Assembly: GCA_963726575.1 (NCBI GenBank)
Contig: CAVSCR010000003.1
Span: 62,001-126,000 of the forward strand
Direction: 5' to 3'
Length of the DNA: 64,000 nt
DNA from: CAVSCR01 sp963726575
GTDB taxonomy: Bacteria; Actinomycetota; Actinomycetes; JAHEKZ01
Shown piece by piece: positions 55,266 to 63,886 of this stretch; position 1 is the stretch's first letter; each line of letters starts with the position of its first letter. The notes under the pieces were generated by a model, which saw only the letters and a list, made by a program, of their open reading frames with translations, searched no databases and was not told the origin of the DNA. A program made the translations under genes and the position numbers.

Positions 55266-56621
55266 ATGAGCGAGACCCCCGTCGGCGGCCCGACCCTGCC
55301 CCAGGAGCGGCGCCTCGTCACGTCGGTACCCGGCCCGAAGTCGCAGGAGCTCATGGCGCGTCGAAACGACGCCGTGTCGGCCGGTCTGGGCACCGCCGTG
55401 CCGGTGTTCGTCGCGGCCGCAGGTGGCGGCGTCCTGGTCGACGTCGACGGCAACTCCTTCATCGACCTCGCCTCCGGCATCGCGGTCACCGGCGTCGGTA
55501 ACGCCGCACCGCATGTCGTCGCCAACGTGCAACAGCAGGTGGCGCAGTTCACCCACACCTGCTTCATGGTCGTGCCGTACGCGGGCTACGTCGACGTCGC
55601 GGTCGAGCTCAACCGGCTCACCCCAGGCGACTTCGCCAAGAAGTCGGCGCTGTTCAACTCCGGCGCCGAGGCCGTGGAGAACGCGGTGAAGATCGCGCGC
55701 TACGCCACCGGACGCCAGGCCGTCGTCGTGTTCGAGCACGGCTACCACGGGCGCACCAACCTCACGATGGCGCTGACCGCGAAGTCGATGCCGTACAAGT
55801 ACGGCTTCGGGCCGTTCGCCGGGGAGATCTACCGGATGCCGTTGGCGTACCCGTTCCGGTGGCCCAGTGGCCCGGACAACTCCGGGCGGGAGGCACTGGC
55901 CGAGGTGATCACCAAGATCGACAAGGAGATCGGCGCCGACCAGGTGGCCGCGATCCTGATCGAGCCGATCCTCGGTGAGGGCGGGTTCATCGTGCCCGGC
56001 GAAGGCTTCCTGCCCGGACTTGCCGACTACGCGAAGGCGAACGGCATCGTGTTCATCGCCGACGAGATCCAGACCGGTTTCTGCCGCACCGGCCAGATGT
56101 TCGCCTGCGAGGACGAGGGCGTCGTACCAGACCTGATCACGACGGCCAAGGGGATCGCGGGCGGCCTGCCGCTCGCCGCGGTCACCGGTCGCGCCGAACT
56201 CATGGACGCCATCCACGTGGGTGGACTCGGCGGCACCTACGGCGGCAACCCCGTCGCCTGCGCTGCAGCACTGGGCTCGATCCGCACGATGGAAGAGCTC
56301 GATCTCGCAGGCAAGGCCCGTCGGATCGGCGAGATCATGGTCCCGCGGCTGCAGGAGATGCAGGCCAAGTACCCCGTGATCGGCGACGTCCGTGGGCGCG
56401 GCGCCATGCTGGCCATCGAGCTCGTCAAGCCCGGGACCAAGACCCCGGACACCGACGTGACGGCGGCCGTGACGAAGTTCTGCCACCAGGAGGGTGTCCT
56501 GGTCCTGACGGCGGGCACCTACGGCAACGTGCTGCGGTTCCTGCCGCCGCTGGTGATGCCCGAGGCCCTGCTCGAAGAGGCGCTGGCCATCCTGGACAAG
56601 GCCTTCGCCTCCGTCGCGTAG
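55266..56621 (+). CDS. gabT: 4-aminobutyrate transaminase
   Basis: This 451-residue class III aminotransferase has the PLP lysine in TTAKGIAGG, ADEIQTGFCRTG, SGAEAVENAVKIAR and EHGYHGRTN. It converts GABA and 2-oxoglutarate to succinate semialdehyde and glutamate. It is followed by an APC permease on the same strand and divergent from a PucR regulator. Confidence 0.93.
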   Translation: MSETPVGGPTLPQERRLVTSVPGPKSQELMARRNDAVSAGLGTAVPVFVAAAGGGVLVDVDGNSFIDLASGIAVTGVGNAAPHVVANVQQQVAQFTHTCFMVVPYAGYVDVAVELNRLTPGDFAKKSALFNSGAEAVENAVKIARYATGRQAVVVFEHGYHGRTNLTMALTAKSMPYKYGFGPFAGEIYRMPLAYPFRWPSGPDNSGREALAEVITKIDKEIGADQVAAILIEPILGEGGFIVPGEGFLPGLADYAKANGIVFIADEIQTGFCRTGQMFACEDEGVVPDLITTAKGIAGGLPLAAVTGRAELMDAIHVGGLGGTYGGNPVACAAALGSIRTMEELDLAGKARRIGEIMVPRLQEMQAKYPVIGDVRGRGAMLAIELVKPGTKTPDTDVTAAVTKFCHQEGVLVLTAGTYGNVLRFLPPLVMPEALLEEALAILDKAFASVA

Positions 56622-56714
56622 TGCGACCAAACGCCTGACCGACCCGGTTCGGCCCGCCTAGGCTCCCCCCAAGCCACGGGGGCCAGCGCTGGCGGCGCCG
56701 ACCAGGAGGCAGGC

Positions 56715-58411
56715 ATGAGTTCCTCGACCACCGCAGGTGGAGTCCCCGTCCCCATCCCTGGGGGCGCGGCGTCGGCGGGCGGTGAGGACAAGGGTCTGCG
56801 CAAGGGAACCCTCGGTCTGCTGTCCCTCGTCGTGATCGGGGTGTCCTCGACTGCACCCGGCTACAGCATCGCGGCGACCCTCGGCTTCGTCGTGGCGATC
56901 ATCGGGTTCCAGGCTCCCTCCGTCATGTTGCTGGCGTTCATCCCGATGCTGTTCATCGCCTACGCCTACCGCGAGCTGAACTCGGTGGTGCCCGACTGCG
57001 GAACGACCTTCACCTGGGCCACCAAGGCCTTCGGCCCGATCACCGGCTGGATGGGCGGCTGGGGGATCATCGCGGCCGACGTGATCGTCATGGCCAGCCT
57101 GGCGCAGATCGCCGGCAGCTACGGCTTCTTGCTCGTGGGCGCCGACGGACTCGCGGCCAGCACGTTCTGGGTGACCGTCGTCGGGGTGATCTGGATCATC
57201 GTGCTCAGCTACATCTCCTACCGCGGCATCGAGGTCTCGGCCCGACTGCAGTACGTGCTGCTGATCATCGAGATCATCGCGCTGGTCATCTTCGCGGTGG
57301 TCGCGTTGTTCGACGTCTACACCGGGCGCGCACCGGCGTCGTCGGTCGACCCGTCGCTGTCGTGGTTCAACCCGTTCAAGATCGGGTCGGTCAGCGAGTT
57401 CTCCGGCGCCATCTTGCTGGCGGTCTTCATCTACTGGGGCTGGGACACGGCTGTTGCCGTGAACGAGGAGGCCGACGACGCCAAGCGCACTCCAGGCCGG
57501 GCAGCCGTGATCTCGACGGTGCTGCTGCTGCTGATCTACGCGATCGTGTCGGTCGCGGCGATCTCGTACAGCGGCGCCGCCGCAATCTCGAATTCCGACG
57601 ACGTGCTGGCCGCTTTGGGCAACGAAGTGCTCGGGACGACACTGGGCAAGATCGTCATCTTCGCCGTTCTGACCTCGGCGGCCGCGTCCACGCAGACCAC
57701 GATCCTCCCGACAGCGCGCACCACGCTGTCGATGGCGGCCTACCAGGCGCTGCCCGCGTCGTTCGCCAAGATCCACCCCAAGTACCTGACGCCGTCGGTG
57801 TCGACGATCGCGATGGGCGTGGTCTCCGTAGTCTTCTACATCGGGCTCACCCTGATGTCGTCCAGCGTGCTGGCCGACTCCGCCATCCGCCGTCGGGTTG
57901 CTGATCGCGTTCTACTACGGCCTCACCGGATTCGCGGCGGCCTGGGTGTTCCGCAAGCACTGGGGCTCGAGTGTCCGGGAGTTCTCGGTGCGCATCCTGA
58001 TGCCACTGCTGGGCGGCCTCATCCTGCTGGTGGCATTCATCAAGAGCGCCATCGACGACTACAACCCGATCAACTCCTACACGGTGATCACGATCGGGCC
58101 GTTTCGACGTGGGTGGCATCTTCGTCATCTCGGTGGGCTCACTGATCCTCGGCGTGATCTTGATGTTCGTCATGAAGTGGTACTCACCGGCCTTCTTCGC
58201 CGGTGAGGTGCTCAGCCGCGAGACGGACGTGTCGGCGTTGACCGCCGAACCCACCGAGGGGCTGCCGGTCCTGCCCGACAGCTTGAGCCAGGAGGTCTTC
58301 GTCGAGCCGCCGAAGTCGGTCGAGGAACTGCGTCGGGAGGAGGAGGCGGCGCGCGAGGAGCATCGCCACCATCACGAGCACCCCGACGGTCCGGACGCTC
58401 CGCAGGCCTAG
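56715..58411 (+). pseudogene. APC-family amino acid permease broken by two frameshifts
   Basis: From ATG 56715 (GGAGG site) the first ~390 residues form a normal APC permease (LLSLVVIGVSSTAPGYSI, many helices). Near 57876-57893 the frame shifts, and GLLIAFYYGLTGFAAAW continues in the next frame. Near 58098-58101 (a TTT run) it shifts again, and VGGIFVISVGSLIL ends in an acidic, His-rich tail with stop at 58411. Dropping one base at each point gives a full permease of about 565 residues. It is likely a GABA or polyamine importer. The two indels are probably errors but could be decay. Confidence 0.82.
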
Positions 58412-59622
58412 GCCGGAGTCTCCTCCCGCATCCCCCACGGGCTGCCGTACTCGACGAGCTTGTCCAGGAACGGCTTGGGAGTGAACGCCTCGGGCCCGAG
58501 CACGCCGGCGCCCGACCAGGTTCCTCCGGCCAGTAGCTCCAGAGCGACGACCGGGTTGATGGCGGTCTGCCAGACGACGGCCTGTGAGCCGTACTCCTTC
58601 ATCGTCCACTCGTTGTCGACGACGTGGTACAGGTACACCTGCCTTGGTTGACCGTCCTTGCCCTTGCCCGTGACCCAGGTGCCGGCGCACGTCTTGCCAC
58701 TCATCTTGTCGCCGAGGTGGGCGGGGTCAGGAAGGATCGCGGCCACGACGTCGCGCGGGCTGACCGGCACGCCGCCCACGTCGACCTTCTCGGTCTTGTC
58801 GAGGCCGAGGGTGTGGATGACCTGCAACACGTTGATGAACTCGCTGCCCAGGCCGTACTTGAACGTCGCGCGCTTGCAGTCCACCCAGCGCGGGATGAGC
58901 AGCACTTCTTCATGTTCGACGTTCACACACTCCACGGGACCGATGCCGTCGGGGAAGTCGAACACCTCGGGCTCGGAGAACGGCGGGGTGGTGAACCAAC
59001 CTCTGCCCTTCTCCCAGATCACCGGCGGGTTCAGACACTCCTCGATGGTCGTCCAGATCGAGAACGAAGGGGCAAAGTCGTAGCCCGCCACGACGAGGTT
59101 GGCTCCGTCGCGCACGCCGGCCTCGTCGATCTCGCTGAACAGCTCGTCTGCCGCGTAGCGGGCGAACACATCTGAAAGTCCCGGCTCCACGCCGACGCCC
59201 ACCAGCGCCAGTCGACCTGCGGCCTCCCACTTGTCGGCCACCGCGAACTGCTCGTCACCGAGCTTCACGCCGGTCTTGGAGTGCGGCTCCTGCGCATGCG
59301 GGTGTGACAGCGACATGGCCATGTCGAGGTAGTTGGCGCCCGCTTCGAACGCACCGTTGAAGATCGGCATGACGAACCGCGGGTCGACGGCGTTGAGCAC
59401 GTGTGTGATCCCGTGCTCGCGCGCGAGGTCGGCCACCGACTCGGCCTTGGACGCATCGACCTGAGCGGCGCTGAAGCGCGCGTCGTTGACCTGCGCGACA
59501 GCGGCGGTCGCGCGATCGAGTGAGTAGTCGGCCACCACCATGGCGTCGAAGAAGTCGCGACGGGCGGCGATCGGCACCACGGCCGACCCGACTCCACCTG
59601 CTCCGACCAACAGGATTCTCAT
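58408..59622 (-). CDS. Saccharopine dehydrogenase-like oxidoreductase
   Basis: This 404-residue protein has an N-terminal NAD(P) Rossmann motif (ILLVGAGGVGSAV) and the saccharopine dehydrogenase/carboxynorspermidine synthase fold, with CAGTWVTGKGKDGQPRQVYL near residue 305. The family includes carboxy(nor)spermidine and homospermidine enzymes, so a polyamine role fits the neighbours. It may instead act on lysine. Its stop overlaps the permease stop by 4 bases (CTAG), tail to tail. Confidence 0.8.
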   Translation of the reverse strand: MRILLVGAGGVGSAVVPIAARRDFFDAMVVADYSLDRATAAVAQVNDARFSAAQVDASKAESVADLAREHGITHVLNAVDPRFVMPIFNGAFEAGANYLDMAMSLSHPHAQEPHSKTGVKLGDEQFAVADKWEAAGRLALVGVGVEPGLSDVFARYAADELFSEIDEAGVRDGANLVVAGYDFAPSFSIWTTIEECLNPPVIWEKGRGWFTTPPFSEPEVFDFPDGIGPVECVNVEHEEVLLIPRWVDCKRATFKYGLGSEFINVLQVIHTLGLDKTEKVDVGGVPVSPRDVVAAILPDPAHLGDKMSGKTCAGTWVTGKGKDGQPRQVYLYHVVDNEWTMKEYGSQAVVWQTAINPVVALELLAGGTWSGAGVLGPEAFTPKPFLDKLVEYGSPWGMREETPA

Positions 59623-59705
59623 GACCTGATCCGCCCCTTCGAGTCGTTGGGCAGCGGCGCAACTGCGTCACCTGAGGTTCTTCGAACCAGCCTATGACCG
59701 GCGGA

Positions 59706-60275
59706 TCAGGCGCTGACAGGGACTTCTGGCACCGGTCGCTGCTCGTCGACCCGGGACCAGCGGGTCCCGCAGATGCACAGTGCGGCGTACCAGGTTCCGA
59801 CCACGACGAGCAGGTCGCCGATGCTGAAGACGTTGGCCATGGGCAAGGGCTGCGGCCAGGCGAAGACGTCTCCGAGCCAGGGCAGCACCGGGTGAGCCAA
59901 CGTGCCGGAGTTCACGAAGCCGCCGGAGTCCTGGATGCCGGCCAGCCGCTCGGCAGAGGCAGCCGCCGGCAGCGTTCCGTCGTTCAGGGCGATCGTGACG
60001 CCGTTCAGCAGCGCGCCGGCGCCGATCACGAGCAGGCCCGGCACCGCGCGGTTGATCCAGATGAAGGCTCCGGCGGCCACATAGGTCGCCAGATGGATCC
60101 CCACCAGGACGGGACGCGACCCGTCAGGGATCAGTTCGATGATCACGATCTGGGCCAGCAGTGCAGCGACCGGCAGCCACACGGCGCGCAGCCGGATGGA
60201 ACCTAGGCGCCGCAGGTCACCGCCGAGCAGCAGCGGGGTCAGCAGGCCGAGCAGGCACGCGAAGAGCACGAGCAT
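59706..60275 (-). CDS. DUF5317-type membrane protein
   Basis: This 189-residue protein has about five hydrophobic helices (LVLFACLLGLLTPLLLGG, LPVAALLAQIVIIELI, LATYVAAGAFIWI, LLVIGAGALLNGVTIAL, IGDLLVVVGTWYAAL), the DUF5317 pattern. Its function is unknown. It follows the GGDEF-EAL gene by 7 bases on the same strand and is probably in its operon. Confidence 0.75.
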   Translation of the reverse strand: MLVLFACLLGLLTPLLLGGDLRRLGSIRLRAVWLPVAALLAQIVIIELIPDGSRPVLVGIHLATYVAAGAFIWINRAVPGLLVIGAGALLNGVTIALNDGTLPAAASAERLAGIQDSGGFVNSGTLAHPVLPWLGDVFAWPQPLPMANVFSIGDLLVVVGTWYAALCICGTRWSRVDEQRPVPEVPVSA

Positions 60276-60282
60276 CGTCGCG

Positions 60283-62439
60283 TCACCGACTCTCGACGAG
60301 GCGCAGCGGCGGTGGTGTCGTCGGGGACGCCGGACGTCCGGGAGGGCTGGTCAGCCGGGCGACCACCTCGAGGTCGTCAGCGGCCATCGGCCGTCCCAGG
60401 TAGAAGCCCTGGACCAGGTCGCAGCCGGTGCCGCGCAGCCACTCCAGCGTCTCCTCGTCCTCCACGCCCTCGGCCACGATGCGTAGACCCAGATCGCGCC
60501 CGAGCTCGACGGTCGACCGCACGATGATCGCGTCCTCATCGGAGGCTCGCAGGTGGGTGATGAAGGACTTGTCGATCTTCAGCTCGGTGATGTCGAGCTG
60601 CTTGAGGTAGGTCAGCGACGTGTTGCCCGTGCCGTAGTCGTCGATGGCGACCCCAACCCCGAGCCGACGCAGCTGCTGCAACACCACGCCCGCCCTGCGC
60701 GGGTCGTTCATCACGCCGCTCTCGGTGACCTCCACCGTCAGCGACGACGGCCGCGCATCCCATTCGGCCAGCGCTGCTGAGATGCGGTCCGGCAGTGCCA
60801 TGTCGGTCAGGTGGCGCACCGAGAGGTTCACCGAGACAGCGAGGTCCACCCCACGTTCGCGCCAACGCCGTTGCACGCGCAGCGCCTCGTCGATCACGAA
60901 CCAGGTGATCGGAGCGATCAGTCCGGCCGACTCGGCCGGCTCGATGAAGTCGTCCGGCCCGATCAGGCCGCGTGTCGGATGGCGCCAGCGCACCAGGGCC
61001 TCGGCCCCGACCACCCGGCCGGAGCGGATGTCGACCTGTGGCTGGAACTCGCAGAACAGCTGGCCCTCGTCGATCCCCTGGAGCAAGTCGGCCACCAGCG
61101 CCAGACGCTGTGGCGTATGGGTGTCCTTCTCCGGTGAGTACGACGCGTAGCGGGCGCGCTCGCGCTTGGCCTCGTACAGGGCGATGTCGGCGTGCTTCAT
61201 CAGCGTGTGGACGTCGTCGCCATGGGTCGGTGCGATGGCGATACCGATGCTGCCCTGCACGACCACGCGCACGCCGCCCACGGCGAACGGTGCACTCAAC
61301 ACCTGCAGGAGGTAGGCGGCCACGCCTTCGGCGACGGTCGCGTCGGGGACGTCGGCCAACAGCACGGCGAACTCGTCACCACCCAGACGCGCCACGGTGG
61401 AACCCACCGGTCGCGCGTCGTCCAGTCTTATCGCCACCTCACGGATGAGGTCGTCGCCGACCTGGTGGCCCAACGTGTCGTTGATCTCCTTGAAGTGATC
61501 GAGGTCGATCATCATCACCGACGCGTTGCGACCTGTCCGGGCTACTTCGGTCAGTGCGGCCTCGGCGCGAGCGCGGAACAGCTCGCGATTGGCCAGTCCG
61601 GTCAACGTGTCGTGGTACGCCTGTTTCTGACGCTGCAGCGCCAGGTCGGCACTGCGGTGCACCGCCAGCACCGGAGCGGCCAGCAACGGCACCATCAACG
61701 GCTGCACCGAGGCGGCCAGCGCGGCCACCGGTCCGAGGGACACCAGCACGCCGGACGTGGCCACCTGGAACCGGAAGTCGTCGACCACCATCACGCGCAC
61801 CGACGAGCCGGTGGCAAAGGCGATCACCGTGGAGGTGAGCAGCTGGTTGACGAGGAAGAAGACGGCGCCGGCCACGAGAGCGGTGAACAGCACCCACGTC
61901 CCCGGCGTCAAGGCGTCGTAGCCGCCGAGGAACGACACATCGGTCTCGGTCGGGTCGGCCAGCGGGGCCAGCAGGCAGTAGGCCTCGCGAGCCGCGGCCA
62001 ACGTGATCGCGTACTGCGCCACGTTGAAGGCGATCTTGTGCAGGCTGCGGCGTCGCCGCAGGTCGTCGAAGATGACGGCGACGCTGTGCACGAGAAGCAC
62101 GAACGACAACGGCCCCAGCAGCACCAGCGCGACGGCGAACGTCGTCGAGATGGTGATCGAGTCGGCTTCGTCGGCCGTCCGGGAGATACGGATCGGGCGC
62201 AACTCGCCCAGAACCAGCGCGACGCCGAGCATCAACAGCGGCAGTGCTCCGGAGTCGACCCAACCCATCGACTGCACGGCCTGGGCCATGTCGTGCCACG
62301 GCGGCATCGCGACGAGCGTCACCGTCATGATCACCGCACCGACGGCCACAACCGACCACACGTAGATCTGCAGGCGTGACGGAACGCGGGACGCCCCCGA
62401 AGGTTCGGGGGCGTCCCGTGCTGGGTGGTTCAGCCCCAC
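60283..62439 (-). CDS. Membrane GGDEF-EAL protein (c-di-GMP synthesis/degradation)
   Basis: This protein of about 718 residues has seven or eight N-terminal hydrophobic helices (residues ~25-280), then a GGDEF domain with intact RLGGDEFAVLL near 350 and an EAL domain from about 440. The EAL domain has GAEALVRWRHP, VTESG, IDDYGTGNTS, KIDKSF, AEGVED and QGFYLGRPM. All key residues are present, so both activities are possible. GTG 62439 is the only in-frame start upstream of the first helix; it overlaps the preceding peptide gene by 10 bases and runs through a 15-bp hairpin. The start is therefore uncertain. Confidence 0.88.
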   Translation of the reverse strand: MGLNHPARDAPEPSGASRVPSRLQIYVWSVVAVGAVIMTVTLVAMPPWHDMAQAVQSMGWVDSGALPLLMLGVALVLGELRPIRISRTADEADSITISTTFAVALVLLGPLSFVLLVHSVAVIFDDLRRRRSLHKIAFNVAQYAITLAAAREAYCLLAPLADPTETDVSFLGGYDALTPGTWVLFTALVAGAVFFLVNQLLTSTVIAFATGSSVRVMVVDDFRFQVATSGVLVSLGPVAALAASVQPLMVPLLAAPVLAVHRSADLALQRQKQAYHDTLTGLANRELFRARAEAALTEVARTGRNASVMMIDLDHFKEINDTLGHQVGDDLIREVAIRLDDARPVGSTVARLGGDEFAVLLADVPDATVAEGVAAYLLQVLSAPFAVGGVRVVVQGSIGIAIAPTHGDDVHTLMKHADIALYEAKRERARYASYSPEKDTHTPQRLALVADLLQGIDEGQLFCEFQPQVDIRSGRVVGAEALVRWRHPTRGLIGPDDFIEPAESAGLIAPITWFVIDEALRVQRRWRERGVDLAVSVNLSVRHLTDMALPDRISAALAEWDARPSSLTVEVTESGVMNDPRRAGVVLQQLRRLGVGVAIDDYGTGNTSLTYLKQLDITELKIDKSFITHLRASDEDAIIVRSTVELGRDLGLRIVAEGVEDEETLEWLRGTGCDLVQGFYLGRPMAADDLEVVARLTSPPGRPASPTTPPPLRLVESR
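62387..62418 (-). terminator. 15-bp hairpin at the peptide/GGDEF-EAL junction
   Basis: CGGGACGCCCCCGAA (62387-62401) and TTCGGGGGCGTCCCG (62404-62418) are exact complements with a 2-base loop. On the minus strand it begins 12 bases past the 62430 peptide stop. It has no U-run. It would lower read-through into the GGDEF-EAL gene, or it is coding if GTG 62439 is used. Confidence 0.65.
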
Positions 62440-62531
62440 TTCCGTCCGGCGCCGACCACCATCACCAAGGTGACGAGGGTCCCTGCGCTGGCGAGGAGAC
62501 GACTGGTCACGTTGCTCTTCATGTTCTGCAT
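62430..62531 (-). CDS. 33-residue hydrophobic peptide, tandem paralogue A
   Basis: ATG 62531 follows GAGGGGG, which overlaps the upstream peptide's stop (TGAGG). The product starts with a basic N-terminus (MQNMKSNVTSRLL), continues into one hydrophobic stretch and ends VVGAGRKWG. It matches the neighbouring peptide at 16 of 33 positions without gaps, mainly in LxTLVxVVGAGxKW. It is a short single-helix membrane or secreted peptide; the function is unknown. It overlaps the GGDEF-EAL frame by 10 bases. Confidence 0.7.
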   Translation of the reverse strand: MQNMKSNVTSRLLASAGTLVTLVMVVGAGRKWG

Positions 62532-62544
62532 GTCCGTCGCCCCC

Positions 62545-62646
62545 TCACTGCCACTTCACGCCAGCGCCGACAACCGACACGAGCGTGATCAAGCCGACTG
62601 CCACGGCGCTGCCGCGGACGATGGCGGTTCCCTTGATCCGATTCAT
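62545..62646 (-). CDS. 33-residue hydrophobic peptide, tandem paralogue B
   Basis: ATG 62646 follows a strong GGAAAGGGG site. The product (MNRIKGTAIVRG..., ending VVGAGVKWQ) is the same length as the next peptide gene and shares its hydrophobic core and GAGxKW end. The gap to it is 13 bases. The pair looks like a duplication under selection. A single membrane helix or a secreted signal are both possible. Confidence 0.72.
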   Translation of the reverse strand: MNRIKGTAIVRGSAVAVGLITLVSVVGAGVKWQ

Positions 62647-62827
62647 GACACCCCTTTCCCCCGATCCCTGACGTTGCCGGGGAGCCCGAGGCAGCCGGCG
62701 TCGGCCGGCATGATCGAGATCCCCATCCCCTTGCGCTCCGATTGCGCCAGGGTTGGGCGGGTCGCCGCGCCTGCCAGATGGGTGAACTCTCTGCGTAGTT
62801 ACGGCTACACAGTGTGATCTTCGCAGG
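62647..62827 (-). promoter_or_regulatory. Structured 5' leader of the peptide genes
   Basis: This 181-base gap, read on the minus strand towards the peptides, has several pairing segments. CGATC and TGCCGG pair with CCGGCA and GATCG around a GCCGGC-CGAC-GCCGGC stem, and CGC-N7-GCG lies before it. It could be a structured leader or riboswitch-like region. I could not match it to a known class or place a promoter with confidence. Confidence 0.3.
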
Positions 62828-63886
62828 TCAGAGGGCAAGTTTTGGGTCGGCAGAGTTCGACTGGGCCGAGCCGCGACCCTCCAGCAGCGGGGTCGCCTTG
62901 TCCCAGCGGGCACCGTCGGCCCCATCGGCACGTCGCCGAGCGATGCCGGCCAACGCCTCCAGCGCCACCCGGTTGCCCAGCAAGGTCGTGATCTCCGCGT
63001 GGTCGTAGGGCGGGGACACCTCGACCACGTCGACTCCGGCCACCGGCAGCTCATGACAGATCCGCGAGACGGCATCGAGCAGCTGACGCGCGCTCAGACC
63101 CCCGGGTTCGGGCGTTCCGGTCCCGGGCGCGTGCCCGGGGTCGCACACGTCCACGTCGACCGACAGGAACACTGCGTCGCAGTCGTCGGTGGCGATGGCG
63201 AATGCGTCATCGAGCACGACGTCGAGCCCCCGCTTGACGATCTCACTCATGTGGAACGAGCGCATGCCTTGGTCGGCCATCCAGTCGAGGGTCTCCGGGC
63301 CCGGCCAGTACCCGCGCAGGCCGATCTGCAGGAAGCGGTCACCGCGGGCAGCGCCCGACTCGATCAGTCGACGCATCGGCTGGCCGTGTCCGTACAGGGA
63401 GCCGAACTCGATGTCGCCGGTGTCGGCATGGGCGTCGAAGTGGATCACCGACACCCGCCCATACCCCAGTGCCTGCGCGACGCCGGTGACGTTGGGCCAG
63501 GTGACCGTGTGGTCGCCGCCGAGAATCAGCGGGATCTTGCCGGCTTCGGCAATCGTCGCCACCGCTTCCTCGATGTTCGCGCAACTGCGAACGACATCGC
63601 CGGAGTAGGTCTCCACGTCGCCGGCGTCGACGACAGTCAGGTCTGCCGTCAGCGCATCGACCCGCATCGCCATGTGGGGGCGGGAACCGTCGTGCGGGAG
63701 GTAGTCGGTCCCGCGCATCGCCATGGGCCCGAACCGGGTGCCGGGTCGGTGCGAGGTACCGCCGTCGAAGGGTGCACCGAGGATGACGACGTCGGCGTCG
63801 GCATACGTGGCTGGCTCATCCCAGGTACATGCGGGAACGCCGAGGAACGTGATGTCGGGGCCGAACATGGAGCCGTAGCGAGTCAC
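62828..63886 (-). CDS. speB: Agmatinase/ureohydrolase-family enzyme
   Basis: This 352-residue manganese ureohydrolase has GGDHTVTWP, HFDAHADTG and SVDVDVCDPGHAPGTGTPEPGG, the three metal-binding segments of the agmatinase/arginase family. Likely reactions are agmatine to putrescine plus urea, or 4-guanidinobutyrate to GABA plus urea, both feeding the GABA genes nearby. The symbol is by family; guanidinobutyrase cannot be excluded. GTG 63886 overlaps the upstream gene's stop as GTGA. Confidence 0.88.
   Translation of the reverse strand: MTRYGSMFGPDITFLGVPACTWDEPATYADADVVILGAPFDGGTSHRPGTRFGPMAMRGTDYLPHDGSRPHMAMRVDALTADLTVVDAGDVETYSGDVVRSCANIEEAVATIAEAGKIPLILGGDHTVTWPNVTGVAQALGYGRVSVIHFDAHADTGDIEFGSLYGHGQPMRRLIESGAARGDRFLQIGLRGYWPGPETLDWMADQGMRSFHMSEIVKRGLDVVLDDAFAIATDDCDAVFLSVDVDVCDPGHAPGTGTPEPGGLSARQLLDAVSRICHELPVAGVDVVEVSPPYDHAEITTLLGNRVALEALAGIARRRADGADGARWDKATPLLEGRGSAQSNSADPKLAL

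Noticed and set aside
62650..62740. A possible third small peptide (27 residues, starting MGISIMPAD) before the tandem pair
   Set aside because: It has no proper ribosome-binding spacing, no similarity to the pair, and overlaps the probable structured leader.
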